Assembly (NCBI GenBank): GCA_900545665.1
Contig: UQZU01000004.1
Location: 40,654-104,653 of the forward strand
Direction of reading: 5' to 3'
DNA length: 64,000 bases
Source of the DNA: an uncultured Collinsella sp.
Lineage (GTDB): Bacteria; Actinomycetota; Coriobacteriia; Coriobacteriales; Coriobacteriaceae
Both the position numbers and the translations under genes were made by a program. Numbering within the stretch: the first letter of the stretch is position 1; each line of letters begins with the position of its first letter. Positions 39,063 to 47,952 of the stretch are shown here, one piece after another. The notes under the pieces were generated by a model. It did not search any database and had not been told where the DNA came from. It was given only the letters and a program-made list of their open reading frames with translations.

Positions 39063-40392
39063 AGAGATGCCCCATCAGATCGGTGTGGTACATGCCCGAC
39101 AAGAACTCGTCGTTTGCCAGCACGTCGAGCTGAAGCTCGCTGTTTTCGCTCACGCCCTCAATCACGAGCTCGCCCAGGGCCGAGCGCATCTTACGAATAG
39201 CGCCGTCACGCGTGGGCGCACACACGATGAGCTTGCCGAGCATAGAGTCGTAGTACGGCGGAACGTTCGCACCGGTAAACATGGCGGAATCCCAGCGTAC
39301 GCGCGGACCGCCCGGCACACGCAACGCGGTGACCGTTCCGCAGGACGGCAGAAAGTCCGGCGTTTCGGCATTGATGCGGCACTCCATGGCGTGGTTGCGG
39401 ACCGGCATGTCCTCCTGCTCAAAGGGCAGAGGCTGGCCGGCTGCCACGCGCAGCTGCCACTTTACCAAGTCGGTATCGGTCACAAACTCTGTAACCGGAT
39501 GCTCCACCTGCAAGCGCGTGTTCATTTCCATAAAATAGAAATTGCCGTCGTCCGAATACAGAAACTCGATGGTACCGGCTCCTTCGTAGCCGACGGCACG
39601 AGCCAGGTCACGCGCTGCCTTGTGCATGCGGGCACGAATGTCGTTGTGTCCGTCGAGGCACGGCGCGGGACTCTCTTCGATCAGCTTTTGGTTGCGACGC
39701 TGCACCGAGCACTCGCGCTCGCCGAGCGAAAATACATGGCCCTGCTTATCGGCCATAATCTGCACCTCAACGTGGTGCGCCGGCGCGACGAACTTCTCCA
39801 TGTAGCACTCGCCGTCGCCAAAAACGGCCTCGCCCTCGGCACGCGCCTCGATGAACGCCTTTGCCGCATCTTCCACGCGCTCGACCTTGCGAATGCCGCG
39901 ACCGCCACCGCCCGCGCGAGCCTTAATGAGCACGGGACAGCCAATGCGCTCGGCCTCGGCCGTCGCCTCCTCGGGACTTTTGAGCAAATCGCAGCCCGGC
40001 ACGATGGGCACGCCCGCCGCGGCAGCCGTTCGGCGTGCGGCGTCCTTGTCGCCCATGCTGTCGATCACCTCGGCCGAAGGACCGACAAAAGCCAGGCCAT
40101 ACTTGTCGCAGTCGCGTACAAAGCTCGCCTTCTCGGAAAAGAAGCCGTACCCAGGATGGATCGCCTTTGCGCCCGACTTTACGGCACAGGTGAGCACGGC
40201 ATCGTCGTTGAGGTAGCTCTCGGCAAGACGCGGGCCGCCGATGCAATACGCCTCGTCGGCAAGTTGCACGTGCAGCGCGTCCGCATCGGCCGTGGAATAG
40301 ACGGCGACGGTTTTGATGCCCATATCGCGGCACGCGCGGATAACACGGACCGCGACCTCGCCGCGGTTGGCGATGAGCACTTTGTCGAACAT
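39049..40392 (-). CDS. accC: Biotin carboxylase subunit of acetyl-CoA carboxylase
   Basis: 447 residues from the ATG at 40392 (AAGGAAGG upstream). ATP-grasp enzyme that carboxylates biotin on AccB. Landmarks: VLIANRGEVAVRVIRA, GYGFFSEKASF, the Gly-rich loop KARAGGGGRGIRKV, and MEMNTRLQVEHPVTE with catalytic residues. 10 bases after fabZ, overlapping accDA. Confidence 0.97.
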   Translation of the reverse strand: MFDKVLIANRGEVAVRVIRACRDMGIKTVAVYSTADADALHVQLADEAYCIGGPRLAESYLNDDAVLTCAVKSGAKAIHPGYGFFSEKASFVRDCDKYGLAFVGPSAEVIDSMGDKDAARRTAAAAGVPIVPGCDLLKSPEEATAEAERIGCPVLIKARAGGGGRGIRKVERVEDAAKAFIEARAEGEAVFGDGECYMEKFVAPAHHVEVQIMADKQGHVFSLGERECSVQRRNQKLIEESPAPCLDGHNDIRARMHKAARDLARAVGYEGAGTIEFLYSDDGNFYFMEMNTRLQVEHPVTEFVTDTDLVKWQLRVAAGQPLPFEQEDMPVRNHAMECRINAETPDFLPSCGTVTALRVPGGPRVRWDSAMFTGANVPPYYDSMLGKLIVCAPTRDGAIRKMRSALGELVIEGVSENSELQLDVLANDEFLSGMYHTDLMGHLYADE

Positions 40393-40402
40393 GAAGCCTT
40401 CC

Positions 40403-40825
40403 TTAACTTTCGTGCATGAGTGCAAAAGACATGTCGGCGCGGCAACAGACCTCACCGTTGACGCTCGCGGTGCCCGTCGCAAAGCGGAACGGCCCGCGCG
40501 CACGCGTGATGGAGCACACCAGATCCACCGTGTCGCCCGGTCGCACCGGACGCTTAAAGCGCACCTTGTCCAGGCTCGTGTAGAACGGCGTCGCGCCGCG
40601 CGCTTCCTCATCGCCCATCAGCAGCACGCAGCAGTTTTGGGCGAGCATCTCACACTGAATCACGCCGGGGACCACCGGGTTTCCCGGAAAATGCCCCTGC
40701 AAAAAGTACTCGTCACCCGTAATCGTGATCTTGCCGTGGGCCTCGTCGCCCACCAGCTCGGCCTCGTCAAGCAAAAGCATCGGTTCGCGATGCGGCAACA
40801 GTTCTTTAAGCTCTTCTTTGTTCAT
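40403..40825 (-). CDS. fabZ: 3-hydroxyacyl-ACP dehydratase FabZ
   Basis: 140 residues. The hot-dog-fold active site is GHFPGNPVVPGVIQCEMLAQ, with catalytic His and Glu. LLPHREPMLLLDE near the start is also diagnostic. I start at the ATG at 40825; a GTG at 40834 abuts the accB stop. Placed between accB and accC, unlike in E. coli. Confidence 0.96.
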   Translation of the reverse strand: MNKEELKELLPHREPMLLLDEAELVGDEAHGKITITGDEYFLQGHFPGNPVVPGVIQCEMLAQNCCVLLMGDEEARGATPFYTSLDKVRFKRPVRPGDTVDLVCSITRARGPFRFATGTASVNGEVCCRADMSFALMHES

Positions 40826-40834
40826 GGATATCAC

Positions 40835-41311
40835 CTATCCGATCCTCATGAGGCAACTGCCGAACTCCACGAGATCGCCGTCGGCCACGCAGATCTCGAG
40901 CACCTCGCCGTCTGCCTCGGCCGTCACCTCGTTGAGAACCTTCATGGCCTCGATGATGCAGAGGGTCTCACCGGCCTTGACCTTGGAGCCCACGTGCACA
41001 AACGGCTCGTCGCCCGGCGCCGGGGCAGCATAGAAAACGCCGACCATGGGAGCGGTCACCTCGGTGCCCTTGGGCTCCGGTGCGGTGGCAGGCGCCTGCG
41101 CGGCGGGCTCCGGTGCGGCGGCAGGCATGGCGACAGGAGCCACCGCCGGAGCAGTCACGGCACCCGGCATAGGCATGGGCACGGCAACCGGCTGTGCGGC
41201 GCTCGCGCGCTCGAGTTCGACTGCGGTGCCATCGGGCTCCTCAACGCGTACGCGCGTGAGGCCGCGGTCCTCCATAACATCGGCTATCTCGGCAAGTCTT
41301 TTGGAATCCAT
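40835..41311 (-). CDS. accB: Biotin carboxyl carrier protein of acetyl-CoA carboxylase
   Basis: 158 residues. The C-terminal biotinyl domain has IIEAMKVLNEV with the Lys that BirA modifies. A long Ala/Pro-rich linker (about residues 40-80) separates it from a short N-terminal helix. The matching ligase gene birA is divergent from this operon at 46691. It starts 3 bases after fabF. Confidence 0.97.
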   Translation of the reverse strand: MDSKRLAEIADVMEDRGLTRVRVEEPDGTAVELERASAAQPVAVPMPMPGAVTAPAVAPVAMPAAAPEPAAQAPATAPEPKGTEVTAPMVGVFYAAPAPGDEPFVHVGSKVKAGETLCIIEAMKVLNEVTAEADGEVLEICVADGDLVEFGSCLMRIG

Positions 41312-41314
41312 GCT

Positions 41315-42565
41315 CTAGCTCCTCGTATATCTACGCAGCGCGATGGCGGCATTGTGCCCGCCAAAGCCCAGGTTGGTCGAAAGCGCCCAGGTAAGATCGG
41401 CGCGAACCGCGCGATTGGGCGTGTAGTCAAGATCGCAGGCGGGATCGGGTGTGCGGTAGTTAATGGTCGGGGGCACCACGCCCTGCTCGAGCGCCATGGC
41501 ACATGCCATGACCTCGATGGCACCCGTGGCGCCGATCATATGGCCGGTCATCGACTTAGTCGACGAGACGTGCGCGGCGCGCGCCGCGTCCTCGCCGAGC
41601 GCACGCTTAATGCCCGCCGTCTCGGACGAATCGTTGAGCTTGGTCGATGTGCCGTGGGCATTGATGTAGAGGCCCTCGGAAGGCCTGACGTCGCTCTCGG
41701 TCACCGCCAGCGATATCGCGCGGGCAATGCCGGCAGCCTCGGGATCAGGGCTCGTGATGTGATAGGCATCATCGGTGTTGCCGTAGCCCACGACCTCGGC
41801 ATAAATGTGCGCACCGCGCGCCTGCGCATGTTCCATGCTCTCGAGCACGAGCACGCAGGCGCCCTCGCCCATCACAAAGCCGTCGCGGTCTGCATCGAAC
41901 GGACGGCAGGCCGTCGCGGGATCGGGGTTGGTGGTCAATGCGCGGCAGGACGTAAAGCCCGCAACGGCATCGGGGATAATTGCAGCCTCGGCGCCGCCCG
42001 CGAGGATCGCGTCGGCATAGCCGTGCTTGATGGCGCGGAACGCCTCGCCCACCGCATGGGCCGAGGTTGCGCACGCGGTCACCACGGGCAGGGTCGGGCC
42101 CTTTGCCTTGTGGCGGATTGCGATATTGCCCGATGCCATGTTGGGGATCATCATCGCGATCATATAGGGCGATGCGCGGCGGGGCCCACGTTCGGCAATC
42201 GTATGGACGTTGTCGACGAGCGTCGTCATGCCGCCCACGCCCGAGCCCACGTAGACGCCCAGGCGCTCGCGATCGATGGCGCCTTCGACATCAAAGCCCG
42301 CATCGTGCATGGCTTCGTCCGAAGCCGCCATCGCAAACTGAACGCAGGGGTCGAGATGCTTGGCGTCACGCTTGCCAAAGTACTCGTTGCCGTCAAAGCC
42401 CTTGACCTCGGCTGCCACCTTGACGGCAAACGCATCGGTATCGAAGTGCGTGATCGGGCCGATGCCGCACGTGCCGGCGCACATGGCCGCCCAGGTGGCA
42501 AGCGCGGTGTTGCCGAGCGGCGACACGGCACCGATACCGGTGATTGCAACTCTCTGTTCCATCAT
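41315..42565 (-). CDS. fabF: 3-oxoacyl-ACP synthase II
   Basis: 416 residues from the first of two adjacent ATGs (42565 and 42562; GAGGAG 3 or 6 bases upstream). Elongating condensing enzyme. The active-site Cys is in VTACATSAHAVGEAF, the two His in NAHGTSTKLND and STKSMTGHMIGATG. Normal FabF length and no fusion. Confidence 0.97.
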   Translation of the reverse strand: MMEQRVAITGIGAVSPLGNTALATWAAMCAGTCGIGPITHFDTDAFAVKVAAEVKGFDGNEYFGKRDAKHLDPCVQFAMAASDEAMHDAGFDVEGAIDRERLGVYVGSGVGGMTTLVDNVHTIAERGPRRASPYMIAMMIPNMASGNIAIRHKAKGPTLPVVTACATSAHAVGEAFRAIKHGYADAILAGGAEAAIIPDAVAGFTSCRALTTNPDPATACRPFDADRDGFVMGEGACVLVLESMEHAQARGAHIYAEVVGYGNTDDAYHITSPDPEAAGIARAISLAVTESDVRPSEGLYINAHGTSTKLNDSSETAGIKRALGEDAARAAHVSSTKSMTGHMIGATGAIEVMACAMALEQGVVPPTINYRTPDPACDLDYTPNRAVRADLTWALSTNLGFGGHNAAIALRRYTRS

Positions 42566-42601
42566 GGTCTCCTCATCCAAGCCGTTCTTCGGCCCTGGTT
42601 T

Positions 42602-43375
42602 CTACATCGCCATTCCGCCGTCGACGCGCACGACCTCACCCGTAATGTAGGCAGCCGCATCACTCGCCAGAAAGCGCACTACGCCGGCCACCTCCTCGGG
42701 GCGCGCCATACGCTTAAGGGGAATCTGCTCCTCGGTTACCGTACGCACCTTCTCCGAGAGCTTTGCCGTCATATCCGTCTCGACAAACCCGGGGGCAACC
42801 GCGTTCACTCGTACGCCGCGGGGCGCAAGCTCGCGCGCCACCGCCTTGGTCAGGCCGATCACGCCCGCCTTGGAGGCAGCGTAGTTGGCTTGCCCGGCAT
42901 TGCCCATCAGGCCCACGACCGAGCTCATGTTGACGACGCAGCCGCCGCGCTGGCGCATAAAGGTCTTGGTGAGCGCGCGCGTCGTGTTAAACGTTCCTTT
43001 AAGATTGACATCGAGCACGCGATCGAAGGCGTCATCGCCCATGCGCATGAGCAGGCCATCGCGGGTGATGCCAGCGTTGTTGACGAGCGCCCAAATGGAG
43101 CCAAAGTCGTTGAGGACCGCTTCCACGCACGCGTTGACGGCAGCGGGGTCGGCCACGTCGCATTGATATGAGCGCGCCGTGGCGCCAGCCGCCTCGCAGG
43201 CGTCGCACGTCTCGCGCGCCGCATCGACGCTGCCGGCATAGACGACGGCGATATCGTAGCCATCCTCCGCCAGACCGATAGCGCAGGCGCGGCCGATACC
43301 CCGCGAGCCGCCCGTGACCAGTGCCACGCGACGTGAGTCGTTGCGCTCGAGCGCGCCATTGTTCAAGTTGCCCAT
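42602..43375 (-). CDS. fabG: 3-oxoacyl-ACP reductase
   Basis: 257-residue short-chain dehydrogenase, NADPH-dependent. The nucleotide site is VTGGSRGIGRACA; the catalytic Ser-Tyr-Lys appear in NMSSVVGLMG and ANYAASKAG; the end ITGEVVRVDGGMAM is typical. A GAAAGGA site lies 5 bases before the ATG. A 12-residue N-terminal extension precedes the fold. Confidence 0.96.
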   Translation of the reverse strand: MGNLNNGALERNDSRRVALVTGGSRGIGRACAIGLAEDGYDIAVVYAGSVDAARETCDACEAAGATARSYQCDVADPAAVNACVEAVLNDFGSIWALVNNAGITRDGLLMRMGDDAFDRVLDVNLKGTFNTTRALTKTFMRQRGGCVVNMSSVVGLMGNAGQANYAASKAGVIGLTKAVARELAPRGVRVNAVAPGFVETDMTAKLSEKVRTVTEEQIPLKRMARPEEVAGVVRFLASDAAAYITGEVVRVDGGMAM

Positions 43376-43405
43376 GTCATTCCTTTCGGGTTACAGCCCT
43401 GTGGA

Positions 43406-44332
43406 CTATGCGAGCTCGTCGGCAATAGCTGCGACCTGCTCGGCCGTCTCGCACGAATACACACGAACGTCGCTCAGCGTACGCTTGACCAGGCCGGACA
43501 GCGTTTTGCCGGGGCCGACCTCAATAAATGTGTCGATGCCTTGATCCTGCAGAGCATGCAGCGTATCGACCCAGCGTACGGCATGGCTCACCTGATTGGC
43601 CAAGACATCCGATGCCGTCTGGGGATCCGCCGGATAGGGTGCCGCTGTCATATTTGCCAAAACAGGAATGAGCAACGGGGACGGCGCGTGACCGGCCTCA
43701 ATATATGCGGCAAGGCCACAGGTCGCCTCGGCCATATAGGGGCTATGAAATGCACCCGACACCGCGACCTTCATGGCGCGGCCGCCAGCCTCTTTTACTA
43801 GGACGTCGAGCTCCTGCAGCGCCTCGGGCGCTCCGGCCACAACCGTCTGCTGTGGGCTGTTGTAGTTGACTGGCCAGCAGTCCTCGCCGGCCTGTTTTGC
43901 CAGGCCCTCGACTTGCGCCGCATCGAGCTTGATGACGGCGCGCATGCCGCCCGGATGGCGCTCGGCAGCCGCGACCATCAGCGCCGCGCGCTCGCACACG
44001 AGCTCAAAGCCCGCTCGCGTATCGAACGCCCCCGCAAAGGTGAGCGCGGCGACCTCGCCCAGCGAGAATCCCGCACAGGCGGCAGGTACCACGCCGCGCT
44101 CACGCAGGGCGGCAGCCGCTGCCAGGTCGTGAACGAACATACACGGCTGCGTGTTCTCGGTCTGCGAGAGCTCCTCCTTGGAGGCACTCCGGCATTGCTC
44201 GCTGGTCCCCGGGCGCACCTCGTCGGCAATGGCGAACACCTCGGCGGCCGCCGGCGATGTCTCGATCAAGTCGACGCCCATCGCGGGGTGCTGGGCACCC
44301 TGGCCGGCAAACAAAAACGCTACGCCACCCAT
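43406..44332 (-). CDS. fabD: Malonyl-CoA:ACP transacylase
   Basis: 308 residues. It loads malonate onto ACP. The nucleophile Ser is in CAGFSLGEVAAL, where the usual His before Ser is Phe (GFSLG instead of GHSLG). The catalytic His is present in VSGAFHSPYM. FLFAGQGAQHPAMG starts the fold. I choose the ATG at 44332; a GTG at 44338 is too close to the AAGGG site. It overlaps fabK by 13 bases. Confidence 0.95.
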   Translation of the reverse strand: MGGVAFLFAGQGAQHPAMGVDLIETSPAAAEVFAIADEVRPGTSEQCRSASKEELSQTENTQPCMFVHDLAAAAALRERGVVPAACAGFSLGEVAALTFAGAFDTRAGFELVCERAALMVAAAERHPGGMRAVIKLDAAQVEGLAKQAGEDCWPVNYNSPQQTVVAGAPEALQELDVLVKEAGGRAMKVAVSGAFHSPYMAEATCGLAAYIEAGHAPSPLLIPVLANMTAAPYPADPQTASDVLANQVSHAVRWVDTLHALQDQGIDTFIEVGPGKTLSGLVKRTLSDVRVYSCETAEQVAAIADELA

Positions 44333-45264
44333 GCGCACGCACCCTTCAGGACGTGCTCGGCGCCATCGACCAGGTCGTCAACGATTTCGCGTGCGCTCTG
44401 GCGCTCGTTGACCATGCCGGCAATCTGTCCACACAAAAACGAACCCTCTTCGTAGTTGCCCTCCTTGGCGGCCTTACGCAGCGCACCGGTTCCCATAGCA
44501 CCGAGCTCCTCGGCACTCGCGCCGGAACCCTCGCTCTTGGCATAGGCGTTGGTGAAGGGGCTCTTGAGGGCGCGCACTGGATGTCCCGTCGAGCGACCGG
44601 TCGCACGCGTTGAAGTGTCGTTGGCCTTCAGGACCATCTCTTTGTACTGCTCCGCGACGGTGCACTCGTCTGCGACCAGAAAGCGCGTACCCACTTGCAC
44701 GCCTTCGGCGCCCAGCATAAAGGCGGCCGCCACGCCGCGGCCGTCGGCAATACCGCCGGCGGCCACGACGGGAATGTCAACCGCATCGACGACCTGCGGC
44801 ACCAGTGCCATCGTCGAGGTCTCGCCAATATGGCCGCCCGATTCGGTACCCTCGGCAACAACCGCCGTGGCTCCACGACGTGCCACGAGGCGCGCCAGCG
44901 CCACCGAGGCAACGACCGGGATGACCTTGATGCCCGCCTCGTTCCACGCCTTCATGTACTTGGCGGGATTGCCGGCGCCCGTCACGACGACCGGCACTCG
45001 CTCGTCAATCACGACCTGTGCAACCTCGTCGGCAAACGGGCTCATGAGCATGACGTTCACGCCAAAGGGCTTATCCGTCTTGGCGCGCAGCTCATGAATC
45101 TGGTCGCGAAGCCAGTTGGCATCGGCGTTCATGGCCGCGATGATGCCTAAGCCACCCGCCTCGGACACTGCGGACGCCAGCGAGGCATCGGCAATCCAGG
45201 CCATACCGCCCTGGAACACGGGCTTTTCGATGCCGAGCAGATCGCAGAGAGGAGTCTTGAGCAT
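44320..45264 (-). CDS. fabK: Enoyl-ACP reductase FabK (FMN-dependent)
   Basis: 314 residues. TIM-barrel flavoprotein that does the last step of each elongation cycle. It has PVFQGGMAWIADASLA, VVTGAGNPAKYMK, AEGTESGGHIGE and VAAGGIADGRGVAAAFMLGAEGVQVGT-type barrel motifs (last quoted in part). Use of FabK rather than FabI predicts natural insensitivity to triclosan, if no FabI is present elsewhere. It begins 2 bases after acpP. Confidence 0.95.
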   Translation of the reverse strand: MLKTPLCDLLGIEKPVFQGGMAWIADASLASAVSEAGGLGIIAAMNADANWLRDQIHELRAKTDKPFGVNVMLMSPFADEVAQVVIDERVPVVVTGAGNPAKYMKAWNEAGIKVIPVVASVALARLVARRGATAVVAEGTESGGHIGETSTMALVPQVVDAVDIPVVAAGGIADGRGVAAAFMLGAEGVQVGTRFLVADECTVAEQYKEMVLKANDTSTRATGRSTGHPVRALKSPFTNAYAKSEGSGASAEELGAMGTGALRKAAKEGNYEEGSFLCGQIAGMVNERQSAREIVDDLVDGAEHVLKGACAWVA

Positions 45265-45266
45265 CT

Positions 45267-45503
45267 CTACTTCTCCAATGCCGCCTCGACCGTATCGGCG
45301 AACTCGCCGACCGTCTTGGGGTTCTCCTCGGTATCGAGCTGGATGCCAAACTCGTCCTCGACGGCAACGAGGATCTCGACGGTGCCCAGGCTGTCGAGAC
45401 CAATCTCCTCGAGCGTGGACTCGGGCTTCATCTCGACATCGTCAAGACCGGCGGTCTCGCGGATAACGTCGCAAACGCGCTCGAAGGTCTTCTGATCTGC
45501 CAT
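45267..45503 (-). CDS. acpP: Acyl carrier protein
   Basis: 78 residues, acidic. The phosphopantetheine Ser is in IGLDSLGTVEI; the usual DSLD is DSLG here. GGAG lies just before the ATG. Second gene of the operon, after fabH. Confidence 0.96.
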   Translation of the reverse strand: MADQKTFERVCDVIRETAGLDDVEMKPESTLEEIGLDSLGTVEILVAVEDEFGIQLDTEENPKTVGEFADTVEAALEK

Positions 45504-45554
45504 GGTAGTTCTCCTTTGGTTGTGCCCTAGGGCGTTTTTATTTCCTATGTACGA

Positions 45555-46514
45555 CTACTTCCAACGAAGCAGATAGCCACCTATATCCAGACCGGCGCCA
45601 AATCCAACCAAGGCGATGGTGTCGCCTGTGTGAAGTGCACCGGCGTTTGCCAGCCGGTCGAGGGCAAGCGGAATGCATGCGCTCGAAATGTTGCCGGTCT
45701 CGCGCAACGTGCGAACCACGCGCTCGTCCGGCACGCCCAGGCGCTTGACCGCCTGGCTCAGGATTCGTTCGTTAGCCTGATGGAATACAAAATGATCGAT
45801 GTCTTCGACCAAAATGCCCGCATCGATCGCAAGCTTATGGACCGTGTCGCAGATGGCGTTGACGCCGAACTTGAACACGCGGCGGCCATTCATGGACAGC
45901 ACGCTCGCGCTATCTGCGGAAGCCTTAAACGGCGAGGTACCGACCAGACCGGGAACGCGCAACGTCTCGACGTCGGGCGCCGTCGAAAGCTCAACGGCAA
46001 GGGGGTTGTCTCCCCCAGCTTCAATCACTGCGGCGCCTGCCCCATCGCCAAAAAGCACGCAGGTGGCACGGTCGGTCCAGTCGAGCGCGCGCGTCATCTG
46101 CTCGGCAGCAACAACAAGCACGCGCTCGGCACGGCTGCGGGCGACATAGCCCTCGGCGACATCGAGCGCAAATACGAAGCCGGCACAAGCCGCCGAGACA
46201 TCGAAGGCAGGGCACGTCGCGCCCAGGCGCTCAGCAACGGCACACGCCTCAGCGGGAACAAGGTGGTCACCCGTCGTCGTCGAGCAGACGATCAGATCCA
46301 GCTGGCTCGCGTCGATTCCGGACACCTGGAGTGCCCGCTCGCTCGCCGCTACGGCAAGGTCGTCAAGTGACTCGGTGGTGCAGACGTGGCGGCTCTTGAT
46401 ACCTGTGCGAGTAAAAATCCACTCATCCGAGGTATCGAGGAACTCAGACAGCTCGTCATTGGAAACACTGCGCTCAGGAAGTGCCGAACCTGTTCCAAGA
46501 ATCGTGAAACCCAT
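45555..46514 (-). CDS. fabH: 3-oxoacyl-ACP synthase III
   Basis: 319 residues from the ATG at 46514, which has AAAGGAGG 6 bases upstream; the longer frame to 46571 crosses the operator region. Initiating condensing enzyme. The active triad is visible: Cys in SAACAGFVFAL, His in VFHQANERIL, Asn in ETGNISSACI. It is the first gene of the operon, so control of this promoter sets fatty-acid output. Confidence 0.97.
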   Translation of the reverse strand: MGFTILGTGSALPERSVSNDELSEFLDTSDEWIFTRTGIKSRHVCTTESLDDLAVAASERALQVSGIDASQLDLIVCSTTTGDHLVPAEACAVAERLGATCPAFDVSAACAGFVFALDVAEGYVARSRAERVLVVAAEQMTRALDWTDRATCVLFGDGAGAAVIEAGGDNPLAVELSTAPDVETLRVPGLVGTSPFKASADSASVLSMNGRRVFKFGVNAICDTVHKLAIDAGILVEDIDHFVFHQANERILSQAVKRLGVPDERVVRTLRETGNISSACIPLALDRLANAGALHTGDTIALVGFGAGLDIGGYLLRWK

Positions 46515-46531
46515 CACTAACCTCCTTTGAG

Positions 46532-46597
46532 TTGTTGACGTGTTTACATCTTCCAAGAGAGGATAACGCATTTCAGTCTTTGTTGACGTGTTAACAT
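46532..46597. promoter_or_regulatory. Two copies of a TTGTTGACGTGTTWACAT operator in the fabH-birA intergenic region
   Basis: 46532-46549 reads TTGTTGACGTGTTTACAT and 46580-46597 TTGTTGACGTGTTAACAT: 17 of 18 identical, 48 bp apart (centre to centre). Each is an imperfect palindrome (TGTT..AC..GT..AACA). It is placed to act on both divergent genes. The BirA encoded here has no DNA-binding domain, so another regulator must bind. Confidence 0.65.
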
Positions 46598-46690
46598 TAA
46601 ATTGTCCAAATGCGACAAAGGCTTCACATTGTGTCTATCTCTCGACACCATTGCGTCATTCACTTATTCAATAAGGAGGTAGCAGCCGCT

Positions 46691-47467
46691 ATGGATGCCC
46701 AATTAACGATTGTCGACGTAACCGGATCGACCAACGATGACCTGCTCAAGGCAGGAAAACAGGGTGCGCCGCACGGCACAGGACTTGCCGCCCGCGCGCA
46801 AACGGCAGGACGCGGCCGGCGCGGCCACAAGTGGGATTCAACCGCCGGCAACCTATTGCTTTCGATTGTCCTGCGTCCATGCGTTAATCCCGCAAAGTAC
46901 TCTGGTCTTGCCGCCGTCAGCGGCCTAGCGGTGCTCGAAGCACTCGAAAAGCAGGGTCTTGCAAACGAGATTGGCCTCAAATGGCCCAACGACCTGGTCG
47001 CGAGTGGACGCAAACTCGGCGGCATTCTGGTCGAAGCCGCACGCGATAACGAAGGCAGCCCCTTTGCGGTCTGTGGCATCGGCGTCAACGTGAACTATGT
47101 GCCCGCGGAGGTTCCCGATGGCGGCCTGCCCGCAATCGGTCTCTCGGATCTCAACGAGAACGTTCCCGCCGTCGATGTGCTACTCAAACAGGTCTATCAC
47201 GCAGTCGTGAACGCTGTAGATGCGTGGGCAGAACGCCTCAACGCCATGGAAGAAGACGCCGGACCGCTCGCGCCCGTCCACGATAATTATGTAGCTCACC
47301 TCAATTGGATAGGGGAAACCGTTATCGCCCGTTCCCCTGTCGGTGACGAGCTGGCGCGTGGCATCTTTAAAACGGTCGATGGCTTTGGTCGCGCGTGCAT
47401 CGAAACGGAAAACGGCTTTCGATCCTTCCATTTTGAGGAGGCATCGCTGCGTCCCTTGAGCGAATAG
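46691..47467 (+). CDS. birA: Biotin-[acetyl-CoA carboxylase] ligase without a DNA-binding domain
   Basis: 258 residues. It attaches biotin to AccB. The family motif is GRGRRGHKWDS (about residues 39-49), followed by LKWPNDLVASGRKLGGILVE and GIGVNVNY. The N-terminal winged helix of E. coli BirA is missing, so it is a monofunctional (group I) ligase. GGAGG lies 11 bases before the ATG, a wide spacing. It ends at a terminator shared with rpsJ. Confidence 0.94.
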   Translation: MDAQLTIVDVTGSTNDDLLKAGKQGAPHGTGLAARAQTAGRGRRGHKWDSTAGNLLLSIVLRPCVNPAKYSGLAAVSGLAVLEALEKQGLANEIGLKWPNDLVASGRKLGGILVEAARDNEGSPFAVCGIGVNVNYVPAEVPDGGLPAIGLSDLNENVPAVDVLLKQVYHAVVNAVDAWAERLNAMEEDAGPLAPVHDNYVAHLNWIGETVIARSPVGDELARGIFKTVDGFGRACIETENGFRSFHFEEASLRPLSE

Positions 47468-47529
47468 GGCGCCGCAACCACCTACTCGGCAGCATTACCC
47501 CGCAGTCCAAACCATCATTCAAAACAAAA

Positions 47530-47560
47530 GGGCCCCGCTGCCGTTACGGCAGCGGGGCCC
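47530..47560. terminator. Bidirectional terminator between birA and rpsJ
   Basis: GGGCCCCGCTGCCG, loop TTA, CGGCAGCGGGGCCC: a 14-bp perfect stem with AAAA before and TTT after. Confidence 0.92.
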
Positions 47561-47582
47561 TTTAAGCTATGAGCGATATCGC

Positions 47583-47891
47583 TTAGAGCTTGATGTCGAT
47601 GTCGACGCCAGCGGGGAGGTCGAGACGCATGAGCGAATCAACGGTGCCCGAGGTGGGGTCGAGGATGTCGATGAGGCGCTTGTGGGTGCGCATCTCGAAC
47701 TGCTCACGGGAGTCCTTGTTCACGTGCGGCGAGCGGATAACCGTGTACAGGTTGCGCTCGGTGGGCAGGGGGACAGGACCGGAAACGCGAGCGCCGGTCT
47801 TCTGAGCGGTCTCGACGATGAGCTTCGCGGACTGATCGACGACCTCGTGATCATAGCCCTTGAGGCGAATGCGGATCTTCTGGGTAGCCAA
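47583..47891 (-). CDS. rpsJ: 30S ribosomal protein S10
   Basis: 102 residues. IRIRLKGYDHEVVDQS and PVPLPTERNLYTVIRSPHVN are invariant. It also serves as NusE in antitermination. It follows fusA by 61 bases and is the end of the str operon here; rplC, its normal neighbour, is 14 kb away. Confidence 0.98.
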   Translation of the reverse strand: MATQKIRIRLKGYDHEVVDQSAKLIVETAQKTGARVSGPVPLPTERNLYTVIRSPHVNKDSREQFEMRTHKRLIDILDPTSGTVDSLMRLDLPAGVDIDIKL

Positions 47892-47952
47892 CTTAAACCT
47901 CCAAAGAGTGCGAGAGATGTTCTCGCAGGATTACGTAACAGGGAGCTCGAAC

